Made by a program: the position numbers and the translations under genes
Part shown: in pieces, positions 20,821 to 33,565 of the stretch
Numbering within the stretch: the first letter of the stretch is position 1
Layout: each line of letters starts with the position of its first letter
The notes under the pieces: generated by a model
Databases searched by the model: none
Seen by the model: the letters and a program-made list of their open reading frames with translations, nothing else
What the model was told of the DNA's origin: nothing
DNA from: Acholoe squamosa
Taxonomy: Eukaryota; Annelida; Polychaeta; Phyllodocida; Polynoidae
DNA length: 64,000 nt
Assembly: GCA_949317995.1 (NCBI GenBank)
Contig: OX439044.1
Span: 52,718,166 to 52,782,165, forward strand
Direction: 5' to 3'

Positions 20821-23800
20821 CGATGGTGGATGAACCCTCCAAGAATATCCCACTACCAACCTCTCATTAAACATGAGCAATAGTGAGACATCACCTAAGG
20901 AGCCAGCTTCAGAACAACGCACCTTTACATCACCTGGGCTAGACGCGCCCAACCATTCCACAAGTGATACTACACATCACCTCCAGAGGCAAACTTCATC
21001 ACCTGACGCCTTCAAAATGACCCAGCTATACCCACCCGACACCCCAAGGAACACCACCCCTGGTAGGAGCTATACAGCACCACAATCTGACGCCAACAGC
21101 GACAGCCCCAGGAACAGTCACAATAATTAGGATTCAGGGAACGGAACTACAGCACCTATAGTCCCAGACCCCCACCCTACAGGACCCGACCACATGACCG
21201 CCCACCACTACTCCTGCTCCTACTACTGAAGCAGAAGTTAACTCTCAATTGACTCTTACACCTCCAGGATTCTTGCACTGACGATGAAAAGCACAGCCAG
21301 GATACCTCGATTCTGGAGCCTAAAAGCAAGTCTGGTCAATATGGACAGCAAGGTAAGGCCTTTTTCGTTGATACAGAATTGACTAAGAGTGCAGTATCTG
21401 TTAACATGAACAACCACTTGTATATAGAGCTCTCGTTGATTCTGGCCCCCCCCTTGTTTTTATTAACCAGAAATGGTTGATAGAATAGCAAGCATACATT
21501 TTGAAATATGTTAGGAACCTTAGACTCACAGTGTTACTGGCTGATTAAACCCTTTTCCTCCAAAAACATCCTACAATGTCTATAGTCAGAGTATAGGCAT
21601 TGCCCCCCCCCCCCGCCCCCACCCCATCTCTACACCCCAATTTATTATTCCTAACAAACCCACCCATGGTAACTTTCTTACCACCCTTCAAACAGACATA
21701 CATAGAACCACCCAGACACTATAGGCATATTTTCTTCGTGTAATAGATGTTTCCTCTCCATTTCCCCTTTATCATTTCAATGGAGAGTACTCATTAGAAC
21801 CACCAAATTCACCTTTTTTTTATGTTTTATTTTTCCACAAAATTCCAATTATTCCCTCCAACACATCAAAACCTTAGTACCACAACTATGTGGGTGACAT
21901 TGTCAAAAATTTTATTTAATTTTCTGAAGGCTCAGGCAGCCGTAAACTGGATGATCTGGTTGGCACGCCACATAAATTACCCACGGTCACAGCGTACGCT
22001 CGGTTTGTGTCCCATTAAATTGGGGCATGCATGCGCCGGTTTGTTACAAGCTCAGGGCTCCTCTATACCCTAAGGTATTACCAAATGACGGCCTACTGTA
22101 GGAGCGCAGTTCTCTTGCATCCTGATCCGTGTTTATACCTCTGTTTACCATTGGTACTGGAATGTTTGATGAGACACTTAATAAAATAATATTTCAGCAT
22201 GGTTCCCTGCTGTGTTAACATAACAGGAACAAATGCACCCCCGGCAGGCTGACTAATCTCAGCACCACAACCATCAACCCCCTTTCATAACTACAATATT
22301 CAGATCATCCAATGATCATCCGCACCCCATAAAGGTCCATTAAATTTGCATATCACGATGATCAGGTGTATGCAAACCAACCAATAGTTAGGCCTCGTGC
22401 CATATATGGGTGAGACATACCTCATCGGGAGGCATGTAATGAGGAATTAGCCAACCTCATGAAGTGCTTATAAGCCTCACCCTACCCCCATCCTTCCCAC
22501 TTCCCAAACAATATACCAAACTTACCAAACCCAGTCACCATATGGAGCAAGTATCCGGAGACCACAGGGCCAAATGCCGAGGCTGCCATGCAACCAGCCC
22601 AGGTAGGTTTTTGTCTTATGTGTCCATTAGTAGCGTCATCAATCATTCTAGCATGACAATGATGGATTATGCCATCATGTGACCCAGATACCCATTACAT
22701 GCCAATGGTAGTGTGCGCCCAGAGTGCTTTGTAAAATGTGATAGTTGAATTCGCAGTCCACTTCATGCCTTTCTACGACGACCTGACCACTTTAGATTTT
22801 ACTTATCAACCTTTTGGCAACACCCAACCCACCCCACCCACCCCACACACAACCCATCCTACCTCATTTATTTAATACTAATTTTAAGCCTTAAGGCACC
22901 AAAGTCATATGGACTCAATCCAGGGTGGCCCATCCATAGCCTTCTAGGCCCACATGGCAAATATGAGCAAGGCCATGGATCTGTTTGGCAAGCTGTTCAT
23001 TGTTATCAAGCCAAACGCCCCCACCACTGTATTGAACCATCTTAGCTCACTAGTCACTAGACCTCTTACAAAAAGTCAGGGTAAAAATACATCAATTACT
23101 AGCCATAGATTAACCTAACAAGCTAGTCTATTTTTAGAAATTATGCCTACCAGTGTCCTATTAGCAACACACCCCAAACAACAACCCCCGAAAATTTTGT
23201 ATAAAACTTTTCATTTTTCCGACCCAAAATTCACTGCGCCCCACACCCCACCTTTTTTCTCTCACACAAAACCAAGCCCCCCCCCACTCAACCACCCAAG
23301 CCCTATTTCCCCCCAAATCAAAATTCGTATGAGTCACTATTGCGGTAGAGTACATGTGCACTGGCAAAATCAAAACAAACCGTTTTGTCAGTATACCCGT
23401 AACCATAACAACGGGGGAATCACCCATTCTATTTATAGAACAGGTGTCCCCACGCTATAATAGTGAACGCCCGGCGAGTTTAGCCACGGCATCGTCCCCC
23501 GATCCAGGAGAGCATACCAGATAGAAGGCTCGGGCCCAAACGGCGGCAAGCACATGGGGATCTGCTAAACCCCAAGAAGCCCAGTGTCCCAACTATCTAT
23601 ATATGTTTAAACTCAACCTGGCTGAGAGGGCCACATACATAGTCAATGGTAGGTAAAATTTCGACTCACCATTCCAACATGGCCGGCTTCGGTTCATGAT
23701 GGAAACAACCATCCCACCTCACTAACTACCGGCCACCCCCACAATCATATAACTTAGGACCGTCCCAAGGTTATACCCAAATGTCAGTAGTGTTTGGAAG

Positions 23801-26173
23801 ATACCATCACACTTATGTGGGGATGGCAGGTAACCCTCACACATACGCCGCAAAGACGCTTATGTGGTGATCGCCCCCCCCGCCCCGTCTAGCCTACCAT
23901 TCCCCCCCGCACCCCTAACTGAACCCCCCAGCCTCCACAATACGCCCAAAACCACATCCATACACAGCCATCATCAAACATAATGAGCTAAAACAACATC
24001 ATAGCCAAAGCTAAGGCTAACTAACACAATAGACCAGCCTACACTAATGTTCATCAGTATTGGCACCGGCTGCAGCGTCTGATCCGCAACTTTCGCGCCA
24101 TACGCGGCAGCCCGGCGCCATCTTGGTTTCGTTTTAATTACCGAAACCGACGGACGTCACGGCCGTCACCATGACTACCATCGGTCATGTGACACCCGCA
24201 CATGGCATCCCGACAACAACAACAACATTAGCACATGTCCGATTTGACTTGTTCAGATCAAACTTACCTTAATAGCCATTAATCATCCCACCAGGAGGAA
24301 TGATGATCCACTGGATCTGTGTGATGCTGAAATACAATCCAAGAAACAAATTAGGCCAAAATGCCCCACGTCTCGACCCTCTAAATTATCAAAAATTCAA
24401 ATATCACCCTTTTGTAAGTCAAAATATACTTACAATCCGCCCGTCATGGTAATGACTATGTGCAACACGGTGCCGTTAGGCAAAACAACGTCTACCTCGT
24501 AAACTTCCATAACGCCGATTATGCAACATTATGACATCACAGACAGACGAGTGCCTTTTTATAGCACCCCGGATCAAAATTTTTTTTTTTTGGCGACACA
24601 GGAAAGAAAATTTTTTTTTTCTCTCCCCCCCCATTTCGGCCCAAAAATTTAAATTTTCCCTTCAATCAGCATCAACAGAGTTCTTGTCAGGACCTGAGCA
24701 GGTCATACCTGTATTAATCCCCATAACTTATCTGATTCTCGCCATTATGGTGCAGCGCCAGCTCGCTACCACCACCTGGTGGAATTTAGATAAAATAACC
24801 ATAGCGTCCCTGGATACAGGACCTGCGCTAAGCCAAACAAATCAATTGAGCTCTGTACTTGGGTTTTGTAGGTTAACAAAATGATATTGATCTCACGTCC
24901 TTTTTCTGTATTGACCGTGGCCTGTCTGCAACCCATAACAGACAAACTATAGGGCATTAGCACATTAGGCTATGGAGGCCGCCATTAGACCCCGACTGCA
25001 CTATGACTAACACCTTCAGCCCCCGTCTCCGCAGTAAATGCCAGGGATGCTTCCCATTGGTCAATAATACAATAGCCATGTGCCGTATAGGTCGATGAAT
25101 TGTCTCCTCTTCCTGCTGTTTCCTCAACAGGCCTACCACCAACAGAGCATCGTTTCCTTCAGTGCCAGAGGCCAAACCCAAGGAGAAAGGACCAGTACCA
25201 TCAAGTCCGGAAACAAGCAACACCAAAACAACATGGCAAATTATAACCAGTAGCTCGCCATGGCACTTTTCAGGCCACAAAATGACAATATCACCATAAG
25301 GACACCAAAGCCTACTTCCCAACAGCACCCAAATTGACACTTCAAGAGACACAAATAGACACTTTTTCAAAACCAATTTTTGTATAACCATATTTTAGAC
25401 CCAAATTGCTGAGACACAATTGTGACGTTGATTCATGATTTTTTGATGAATTTTACGAGAGACACACCAAAATACCCTTCTGGCTTGCCTCTCTAGGTGC
25501 TATAAAATTCATCACCTTTACCACTGTTTTTCAAGCTCAACTATGACATGTATTTATGAGTTTTAGTCAAATTAGTTATCTCTAAGCAACAGGTTGCATA
25601 TATCCCATTTTTGTATATTCTCGTGAAAATTACCATGTTTCTAGTCAACAGTACCACTGTATACCACCTAGACTTATACCTTATACCCGACTGGGTAGCA
25701 GACCCTACACAACTTCAGTTATAAGCCTTGGTAACGTGGAGCCAAAAAAATCATCACCCTTGTGTTGATTGTTGACCCCACGATACCAAGAATCACCAAA
25801 CTGGTTAACTTTCATCTGGATATATCTCATTTGCATATTAATGTATAAAACCAAAAATGTTATCATACCAGGAAAATTTTCATTTTCCCACAATAACAAA
25901 CCGGTACATATATATTTTAACATTTAAATATCCCTGCATTTATAACCTGTGTACATAGATTAAGTCACTCGATCCACACAAACTGTATTTCTGTAATTCC
26001 ATAAAAGGAACCTTTTTTTATACCACATATAATGTCAACACATCAGATTTTCACCAAAATCCTGTATTTGTATCATAATACCCATAATTGTCAATGGACT
26101 CGGCAAAGCCTTATTTTCCTGCTTATTTTTCTCCCTTTACACTCGTGCAGAGACGAGTAGGAATGTGGGGATT

Positions 26174-26880
26174 TGTCAATGGACCATTCTGGGTATTATA
26201 ACTATTTTTCATATTTACTAATTTCTTCGCCATATAAAACCTAGGCTCTGCCCATGATCTACACTCAATAATCTCCTGCATTCCCCAACAGGAACCAGGA
26301 TCCATTACTCATCACAAACACACTTCCTCCATGACACTCTGTGACATAAGGTACAAGGATGTAATAACATTCCAACCTTATCTACACACACACAGTCTAA
26401 CTGGAGGAAGTGCGATCCACCTGTGGTGCCATATTTGGAATGAGAGGATATTTCACAATCTCCTCTCAATCCTCATTAACATAATCTACCCACAGGTGGC
26501 ACTCTCTCCTTATGACATGTGTCACTTTTCTATTGAGCCACATGTACAGAACATTTCACAACACTGTGAGCTGCTCAGGCCCTCAGTATATAAGGTAGCT
26601 TGAGCAGCTCCCAGTCATCTATTCCAAGCTATCTATTCCAAGCTATCTATTCTGAGCTATCTATTCTAAGTTCATCTCTCCCAACTTACACCTTACACCT
26701 ATACCTAGAACCTACGACAGGTTGAGCTATAGGATCGGAGGCAGAGCTTAGATCTTGGCGAGCGTTATCATTGTTACCACCTTTATGAAACACTCATGTC
26801 AGCTATGCAATAAAAGGATCAACTGAACTTCCCTGGATTCCGTGTACATTCACTTCACCACATGTAACTGTCCGTTGACA
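26174..26880 (+). repeat. 3' LTR
   Basis: Same length and layout as the 5' LTR, offset by exactly 6060 bases. The TATA box is at 26587-26595 and AATAAA at 26809-26814. Confidence 0.9.
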
Positions 26881-27022
26881 AAGGGCTCGATATTACATTT
26901 TTCTTAATTCTCATAACTCAGTGAAGACTTTAATTAAGGATGTGACACTACTGATCAGGTCTGGTGACCATAGTTACCAAGACATTCCATTAGTTGTCAT
27001 TTAGTGGTATTTGGTCTCTCTT

Positions 27023-27083
<61 letters not shown>

Positions 27084-27960
27084 ATAATCCCTCTAAACCT
27101 GAGACCTTTCATATCTGATTTGCCTGCATGCATCCACGTGTACATGTACTGGCACACAGGAAACACAATATGTTGTAATAGAAACAATGCATGGCTTATC
27201 TTAAGGATAGGTGCAGTTGTTGTAAAATATAATCGGAATATTGGAAACTATGTGTGTATGATCCATCATCATTTTGGTACCATGGCAGGTTTTGGCTTCT
27301 TGGAGGGTTTCCCTTTAATGAATCACATAAAATGACAACTCATGTTTCGACTGATATAAAGCAGATAAAGCCAAATGGATGGTTGTATTATAATCGGGAG
27401 GTCATAAGCATTCCAAAGAACTGGCATTCTTTCAATATACATGCATTTAAGCACACAACCGCACTTAAATGCGCGCTTGAGCACACCTTCCAGTGAATAA
27501 GAGCCTGGCCTGGCAAACTACTATTCCTTGGTCATATCACACAAGAACAAGAAGTTATCCTTTCTTCTATGTTATTCATTGATAGAAATCTTATATATCC
27601 ATAAAAATACCTTTCATAATACCAAAACAATCTATTTCCATGGTAGTAGGAACAAACTTTGCTTAGTATAGTTATAACTATATTATAGCAATATGGAGAT
27701 CTATATTCAGCAGATTGACCCAAATACTGCCAAATAATAGCAAAATAGAATGTTTAGTTGCTATGACAACCAAACTGGACCCAAGGTCAGACCTGATATC
27801 TCATCTGAACTGAAATTCTAAATTAAAGGCATTCAGGAATGTGATAAGAGGCCAATATCAAGAAAGAAGATTGGAATAGTATATGGTACTTAACATCAGT
27901 TATATTCCTATTTAATTTCATATATGGAATAAATAGAAAATTGTCAAATAGTTCTGGGCC
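26881..27960. other. gene-free stretch with (TA)n microsatellite
   Basis: A (TA)27 tract lies at 27027-27081. The rest has no recognised coding or repeat feature. Together with 19981-20113 it forms the ~1.2-kb interval that separated the two SGNH parts before the LTR element landed. Confidence 0.6.
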
Positions 27961-28587
27961 TCAAAAGGTTGCCTTCTTAGAAAGCAGAGCAACTCTCATG
28001 CACATAGAGTCATCTGTTGGCTGCAACATGTATCCTCCATTGATTGGGTCTTTTATTGTTAGATCACACAAGCCTGCTGCAATATAGACATCCTTAACCA
28101 TAGGATGCTTCTTCAGATAGTCAATAGCTTCATTTGCAATGAACATGATTCCCATAGCAGTGAAGCACCTGACTGTTCTTAAATTGTCAGTATACTCCAC
28201 TATATAGGGCCTTAGGTGTCTTACCCTGGAATCACCGAATACACAAATAGCTGTCTCTCTTTGTAGATACAACTTCCATCTTAGGTCACTATTATTGGCA
28301 CACATGTCGTTTTGATGCAGTTTGGTGCTACTGTAATGTGGGTATATATTACTATTGTTTATTACACAACTTCTGTGATTTTGGGTGCCTTTTCTGGGTA
28401 TTCCCATGCACATACCTGTCGATATTGCATGGCATGATGCATGCATCATGACTTTTGTAAGGTGTGCGGTTATCCAAGAATAACAGGCACCTGATCCCAA
28501 ATCCAACTCCCCATACAGTGCGCCACAGGGACTGATGAGAAATGCTTGGGTAGAACCAGGTCTCTTTAAGTCATTGATATGATACAA
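27961..28587 (-). pseudogene. SGNH/GDSL-hydrolase-like, N-terminal part
   Basis: A 208-codon open minus frame. About residues 113-125 read A-I-C-V-F-G-D-S-R-V-R-H-L, the block I motif with the catalytic serine. V-R-C-F-T-A-M-G-I follows, then D-V-Y-I-A-A-G-L-C-D-L-T-I-K-D, matching the block III region (usually G-x-N-D, here G-L-C-D). The Asp-His block is not in this frame but is present at 19570-19980 on the same strand. The ~100 residues before the SGNH part, opening with C-P-L-R-A-L just upstream of 28587, faintly recall tyrosine-recombinase C-terminal domains. I do not press that. This is an exon of a host gene or a retroelement-derived relic. Confidence 0.7.
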
Positions 28588-28765
28588 TGCCCGGAGAGGA
28601 CACTCACATATAACTACTATACATTAAAAGTGAAAATCCCCGGCAGTCTGGGTTGTGAGCCCCCCAACAACTCTCACATGCACAAGGTTAGAATAACATT
28701 CTAATTATAGAGGACTGCTAGACCCGTTCAAACCAAGCCAAGCTGGGCGCCGAGGCGTGTGTACC

Positions 28766-28850
28766 CCATTGGTCTAGTGGGTAGTGCATTGTGCTCAGCT
28801 TCTACAGAATAGGCGGGATGAGTCCCGGTCCCGGCGAACGGTTTTTTTCG
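28766..28850 (+). repeat. tRNA-like sequence (SINE head candidate)
   Basis: CCCATTGGTCTAGTGGGTAG resembles a tRNA D-arm/box A, and about 45 bases later GGGATGAGTCCCGGTCCCGG resembles a degenerate box B/T-arm. A T run follows at about 28842. Stems are imperfect, so it is a tRNA-derived relic rather than a working tRNA gene. Confidence 0.5.
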
Positions 28851-29112
28851 CCGTGTGTACACACACTATGGCTGGCTTTGAGTACCGGGGAGGGAAAGAT
28901 TTTTGTTTTCAAATTATATTTATTGTTTTTCTATTGAGTTGCATGTTATTGTTGGATATCAGTCACGCATCATGACATATCGGTTAATTACTTGTTCATC
29001 ATACAACAATGATTCGTGTACATGTGGCTGCAGGACTATGTGGGTGGTAGTGCATACCAGTATAGAGTCCATTTATAGCTCCGCTCACATGCCGCCTGCA
29101 TTTCAGAGTTAT

Positions 29113-29495
29113 TCATAGACCACTGTGGACACTAGGTGCGTTTGAATCAGGAAATCGCCCTTTTTCATACATTTGATGCCCAAAAGGTAGCCCACCTCCC
29201 CAATGACTACTCTTCGTGCTCTCAATGATAATTTCGTCCCCTGAAGCGTCCAATACGAGGCCTACGTCCTCATTCTGATCATATTTACAGCTCAAATGCA
29301 ATAGTGTTCCTGTCCTCCCACCAGGAATGCCCTGTTGGAAAAAAACACTTTGTTACCCCGGAGCTTAATTTCATATTGACTAGTCTCCCTCATGATCTTG
29401 TCGGCAAGGTCGGCTCTTTTACCATACATGGCTTTGGTGAATTGAAATGCCTGTTCATTTTGAAATAAATTCCATTTCGCCCATCCTACCACCAT
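29113..29495 (-). pseudogene. NADAR (YbiA-like) domain remnant
   Basis: The minus strand carries both halves of a NADAR signature. The N-terminal half (29292-29495) reads F-Q-N-E-Q-A-F-Q-F-T-K-A-M-Y-G with the conserved glutamate, then D-L-A-D-K-I-M and Y-E-I-K-L-R-G-N-K-V. The C-terminal half (29113-29301) reads Y-D-Q-N-E-D-V, L-D-A-S-G-D-E-I-I-I-E-S-T and S-S-H-W-G-G-G-L-P with the W-G-x-G motif. The match is not in one continuous frame and the end is short. NADAR enzymes cleave N-glycosidic bonds: riboflavin-pathway intermediates in YbiA, and ADP-ribose from guanine in some members. The domain lies just upstream, same strand, of the SGNH N-terminal part. Confidence 0.65.
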
Positions 29496-30434
29496 CTTCC
29501 ATTAATGGCTTCTATTTAACAGGTCTGGAGAACATATTGCTGAATTGTGCACTTGGTCCATTAAATGTGATACCCGCCTCAGTTTTGCAAATGCGCTCAC
29601 GCCCTCTTTGGGTCCCGTCCGTTGATTCAGTTCATGGTGGTGAAAAAGGTGTCTTCTTGAATTCAGGGGGAGCAGCTGCTTCACAACAATGGCCATGCCA
29701 TAATCAATTTGTATTACTGAAAGGAATCCATTACTCAGATGGTAGTCAAACGTGAGACAAGATGCACCCTTTTAAGAACAAAAGTCTAATATCAATAGAA
29801 GAATTGTGGGTCAATTCATATGGTAAATCTTGCATGTAGTGGCAGGAAAGTAATATAAAGACTGGAGATAAACAATGATAACCTAGTATCCTTTTGAAAA
29901 ATATAATCCAACTTTTTCCAAGTGATATTTAAATGAAGGTGTGGAGTAGATAGGTTGATGTTGTCTTGATATCGTGTTGAATCAAAAGGCAAATTTATGC
30001 TTTTCATCTTTAAGCATTGTTCCCTTTATTCCTGGTTTGATCTATCCATGATTTGTGTTGTGAGTGCCAGTTACTATATTCCTTCTCACATCAAATAAAC
30101 CACACATTTCTCTCAGTACTCTAGATGATACAAGCGTCAGTTCATGGTGGAAGCTCTACATGTATACAGACAATGAACAGATACTGAGCAGCAACATTCT
30201 GTTCTGAGATTCCCCTTGTGTCTCCACAGGGGAGCTATACAGTCTCCTGTTCTGTGGCACTGCTTCATTTATTTCACATGTAAAGTTTATGTTCACACTT
30301 AGACACATGAACTGGAATATCAGGATATTCACAACAGCTCTCATATCTTCCTACTTCCTTTGTCATTAACCCAATAAACACCTTCCCCTGTTCAAAATGT
30401 CTCCTACCTTGTTTTAGTCCCCTATGAACACTTA
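29496..30434. other. gene-free stretch
   Basis: No recognised domain. An upstream extension of the NADAR remnant would lie at 29500-29700 on the minus strand, but no conserved motif is visible there. Confidence 0.4.
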
Positions 30435-30775
30435 GTCCCCCGCCTCTGGCTTGCACCACTGATGATATTTGGACCCGGTATGGGAGTTTTCATCACTGTG
30501 TGAGCCAGAGCCAGAGTATATACACAACAAAACCCCCGATTCCAACCAAATCTTTTGAATTCCACTATCACTGCCGATGGGTGGCTGACGGGCACCCACC
30601 ATTGCTGCATGTGGCGTCATGACCTAGTTGGACCTGAACACGAGGCTTGCGGAAATCAGCTGTCTGTCGCTGCAGCCTGATTACAATCACCTGCCTCTGG
30701 CTCACACAGTGATGAAAACTCCCATAGCATAATAAAGGTCCAAATATCATCAGTGGTGCGAGCCAGAGGCACGTG
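30435..30775. mobile_element. MITE with ~80-bp inverted ends
   Basis: The left arm (30437-30515) and the complement of the right arm (30690-30775) share GCCTCTGGCT, GCACCACTGATGATATTTGG, ATGGGAGTTTTCATCAC and GTGTGAGCCAGAG. Each arm is also an imperfect palindrome, because its two ends are related (CCTCTGGCT...AGCCAGAG). The ~175-bp middle has no coding signal. No clear target duplication. Confidence 0.75.
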
Positions 30776-30823
30776 ATTTCTGTTCATTGGGCTGTGTTTC
30801 ATTTTCAGAGCAATTTTCCCGAT

Positions 30824-31033
30824 TTACAAGACCATTGACCCTTTTCTCTTTGGGTGACATAAAAGGCACTGTGCCCTGTATGTCTTCTCCATAGGTGTGA
30901 AAGTCTTTAATTTCACAGCTTTAGGATGAATGGGAGGCTCATCAAGGCTCTTCAGTGTGCATACAAAACATTGGACAGTTAGTGAGGGGGCACTTATTAG
31001 TTTGGCTATTTGAAGCCCATTTTTCAAGCCCAT
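30824..31033 (-). other. small open frame with two C-x-x-C pairs
   Basis: A 69-codon minus frame with C-F-V-C and C-L-L-C-H separated by about 34 residues, in a lysine/proline-rich context (P-I-H-P-K-A-V-K-L-K). The spacing could suit a zinc-binding fold, but no family is recognised. It lies on the same strand as, and 1.3 kb upstream of, the NADAR remnant. It may be chance. Confidence 0.2.
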
Positions 31034-31329
31034 TTTTCAAGCACTATGTAGGTCAACATTGGCTTCATTTGTGTGGGCAATTCATAACTATAGCAATTGC
31101 CAGTTCTGGGTATTTGAACTATTCAAGATTGCAAGTCACAAGTACTCTAATTCTTGAAGTGCCTTACATTAGGATGCTACTTTCCACTACCATCTTCTAA
31201 CTGCCAATGTGACAATAGATAAAAACCTCTGGAAACGTTTTCTCATGTATAGATAATAATGAGAAGGTGCAAGAGGTTATCCCTTTGTGCACACTGTAAT
31301 CATCCCATGGAGGCCAACCTATTGTAGGT

Positions 31330-32420
31330 TACAGATGCCCAGTTCTGTGTGCTGTCTAGATAATCATAGAGAAATGCTTCCTCCTTTATGTCCCTAAGTG
31401 GTTCTTTGTATAGAAGATAAGTGGATGTCAGGTCCAGGTCCCCTTATGGCACATAGATCATACTGAACTCCACCTCGATACATGTTTTGAACCACTATGC
31501 CCCAAAGACCATGCGCTGTGACCATTTGTTATGGCAAATTGCTCAATTGCTTGGATGGCCCCCCCAAAAAAACAAACAAAAAACAACAACAACAACAACA
31601 AAACAACAACAACAAAAAACAAACAAACTACTGGTTCACATAAGAAAAAAACCCTGCAGACTTTGCTTGTTGACCGTTCTCATCCCCTCTTGGGTCTCTT
31701 TTTGCAGATCTCCCCTGCTTATCCTATAGCCACTGCATCCTGACCATAGTTGGCAATATGTGACTTAATCCTAAATGTGAAACATCACCAACTGGCAGTA
31801 TATACACTAAGGAGGGAATTCCAACCTACAGAACCCTCACTTCAGGTTTCTTTGTTATAATAATATTCTCACAGTCATGTATCCAAATTAATAAGGCTAT
31901 GATTTGGCTAATTGTTGCTTGTATCGCTCATACGTCAGCATTGCTGCAGACTTTACAGTGCTACCTTTACTTCTCCATCAATAACCATAATAGTGCTTGC
32001 TGTCAATAATGTTGAGGTAGGCAATAGACATTTGCTCATTAGAAATTGCTCATTATCTTATCCATAATGGTGACTACTACCCAGGAGGTCTTCTTGCTAT
32101 TAAAGGAGAGAAGAGAAATGACTTCTGGCAGCAGGACAGCCATTAATGAGCATAACTAAAATAGTCAAGAGTCACGACTCATACCTAACTCAAGGACACT
32201 GAATCTCTTGAAAGCCAAGCCATGGTTAGTGATTTAAAAGTCAGCTTTTCCACTCCACCATGCAAGATGGAAAGGTTATTAAGTTCCTCACACATTCTAT
32301 ACATGCCAAGAAACTCTGCCCCATTATGGTCTAAGCATAGGAATGTACTTATTGTGGTATTTTTAGTGCCTTTATCTAAGATGGAATTTCATGGCCAGTA
32401 TTAATGGAAAAATATAGGCC
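31330..32420 (+). repeat. dispersed repeat R1, longest copy
   Basis: The first part (31368-31545) matches 10330-10482 and the last part (32040-32420) matches 4440-4800. This copy thus links two otherwise separate blocks and shows that the repeat is at least 1.1 kb. An A/C-rich simple tract (AAC/AAAC units) interrupts it at 31566-31628. No coding frame is conserved between copies. Family unknown. Confidence 0.65.
31566..31628. repeat. (AAC)n/(AAAC)n simple repeat
   Basis: An A/C-only tract with AAC, AAAC and AAAAAC units. Confidence 0.9.
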
Positions 32421-33565
32421 TAGCTTCATTCACATCACGCACTGCAATTAAATTGTGCATTACAGCAATTTTGTGCATGAACCCTTTAAGAGCTGCTGAT
32501 GCAGGAGTGCATCCTGTCCTTTGATTATAGAACCTTAGCCATGGAACCTTGGAGAGAATCACATACTCCATAGTGCAAAGGTGAGAGAGACCATTCCTGT
32601 CTGAGTGATCATGAGTTGCTTAGATATTCATTGATGTCAGGAAAATCTACAGAAAGAGCAGAGAGCATAGTTTTTGCTACGGGTGGGGAGCCATGCACAT
32701 GCATTGCTTCTCAGATCTAAGTGCACACACATGGATTAACAACCTAAAAGGGACCTCCACGAGACCCCACACGGAGCTTCCTTTTAGCTTGTTAATTATG
32801 ATCTATTGAGTATATTGATAGGAGGAGTGATAGTAGTTCTGGATTTGTGAACGACGGTTAGAGAAATATATATACAAGCTCAAAATCATTTTATTTGGCA
32901 AAACACCATGCAATTGTTCTCTTCTCGTTGGACAAAGAAAAGAGAAATATTAACACATAGCTTACAATAAGAGTCCAGAGTTTGGAATTTTCAACAATTA
33001 CATCACTGCTTAGCCTGTGTGTGTATGTTTGTGGGAGGGGGGGGGAGTCTATGGGTTCCGCTGACAAGGCTAGATATATGTCCCATACAAAAACAATGAC
33101 AAGGGGATAGCTGCTTCCTAAAAAATGCCAAAAAAGCCCCCCAAAACAGTGACATAGTTGTTTAATGTTCCAAGAGTATGTAAATATCTAACATTGTGAC
33201 CAATGGTGTGGGAGACTGTCCGACTTTAGGGACACCTCTAACGTAAGGTGTCCGACTTTAGGTGCAGTGTGATGATAATGATATCAAGAAATTTATAGTT
33301 GATCTGTCCTCTTTTAAATGACAAGAAATTGTAAGATCTCGGCATAGAAGGGTGGGGGTGGATAGTGCCTTTCGGTAGGTGGGATATGAATGGAAACTCA
33401 CAACTTGTAAAGGTACTAATGCCCAGGGCCAAAAATGATCACCTCTTTTCTGTCCCGGAGAGTTAGAAACAGGTGCCTTTTCCCTATGCACCTGTAATGT
33501 TAGTGTCATTGATATTCTCTGAGGATTTGCACCTCTATTATAGACCTGTATTGTTAGTGTTATCC

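Larger units (their letters stand above)
20114..26880 (+). mobile_element. LTR retrotransposon, young, non-autonomous (LARD-like)
   Basis: Two 707-bp direct repeats start TGTCAATGG and end CGTTGACA at 20114-20820 and 26174-26880, flanked by the 4-bp duplication AAGG (20110-20113, 26881-26884). By eye they differ at only two positions, so the insertion is very recent. A TGG-starting primer-site-like stretch begins 3 bases inside (20824), and a purine-rich AGGAATGTGGGG precedes the 3' LTR. The 5.35-kb interior is C-rich on the plus strand. It shows a short gag-like leader frame (20873-21130) and at most a protease-like patch near 21.4 kb; no RT or integrase is recognisable. It is therefore broken or non-autonomous despite intact LTRs. 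Gypsy-type is likely but unproven. Confidence 0.9.

Noticed and set aside
24957-25391. 144-codon minus frame inside the LTR element
   Set aside because: No retroelement or host domain is visible, and the G-rich minus strand of this C-rich region favours long stop-free frames.
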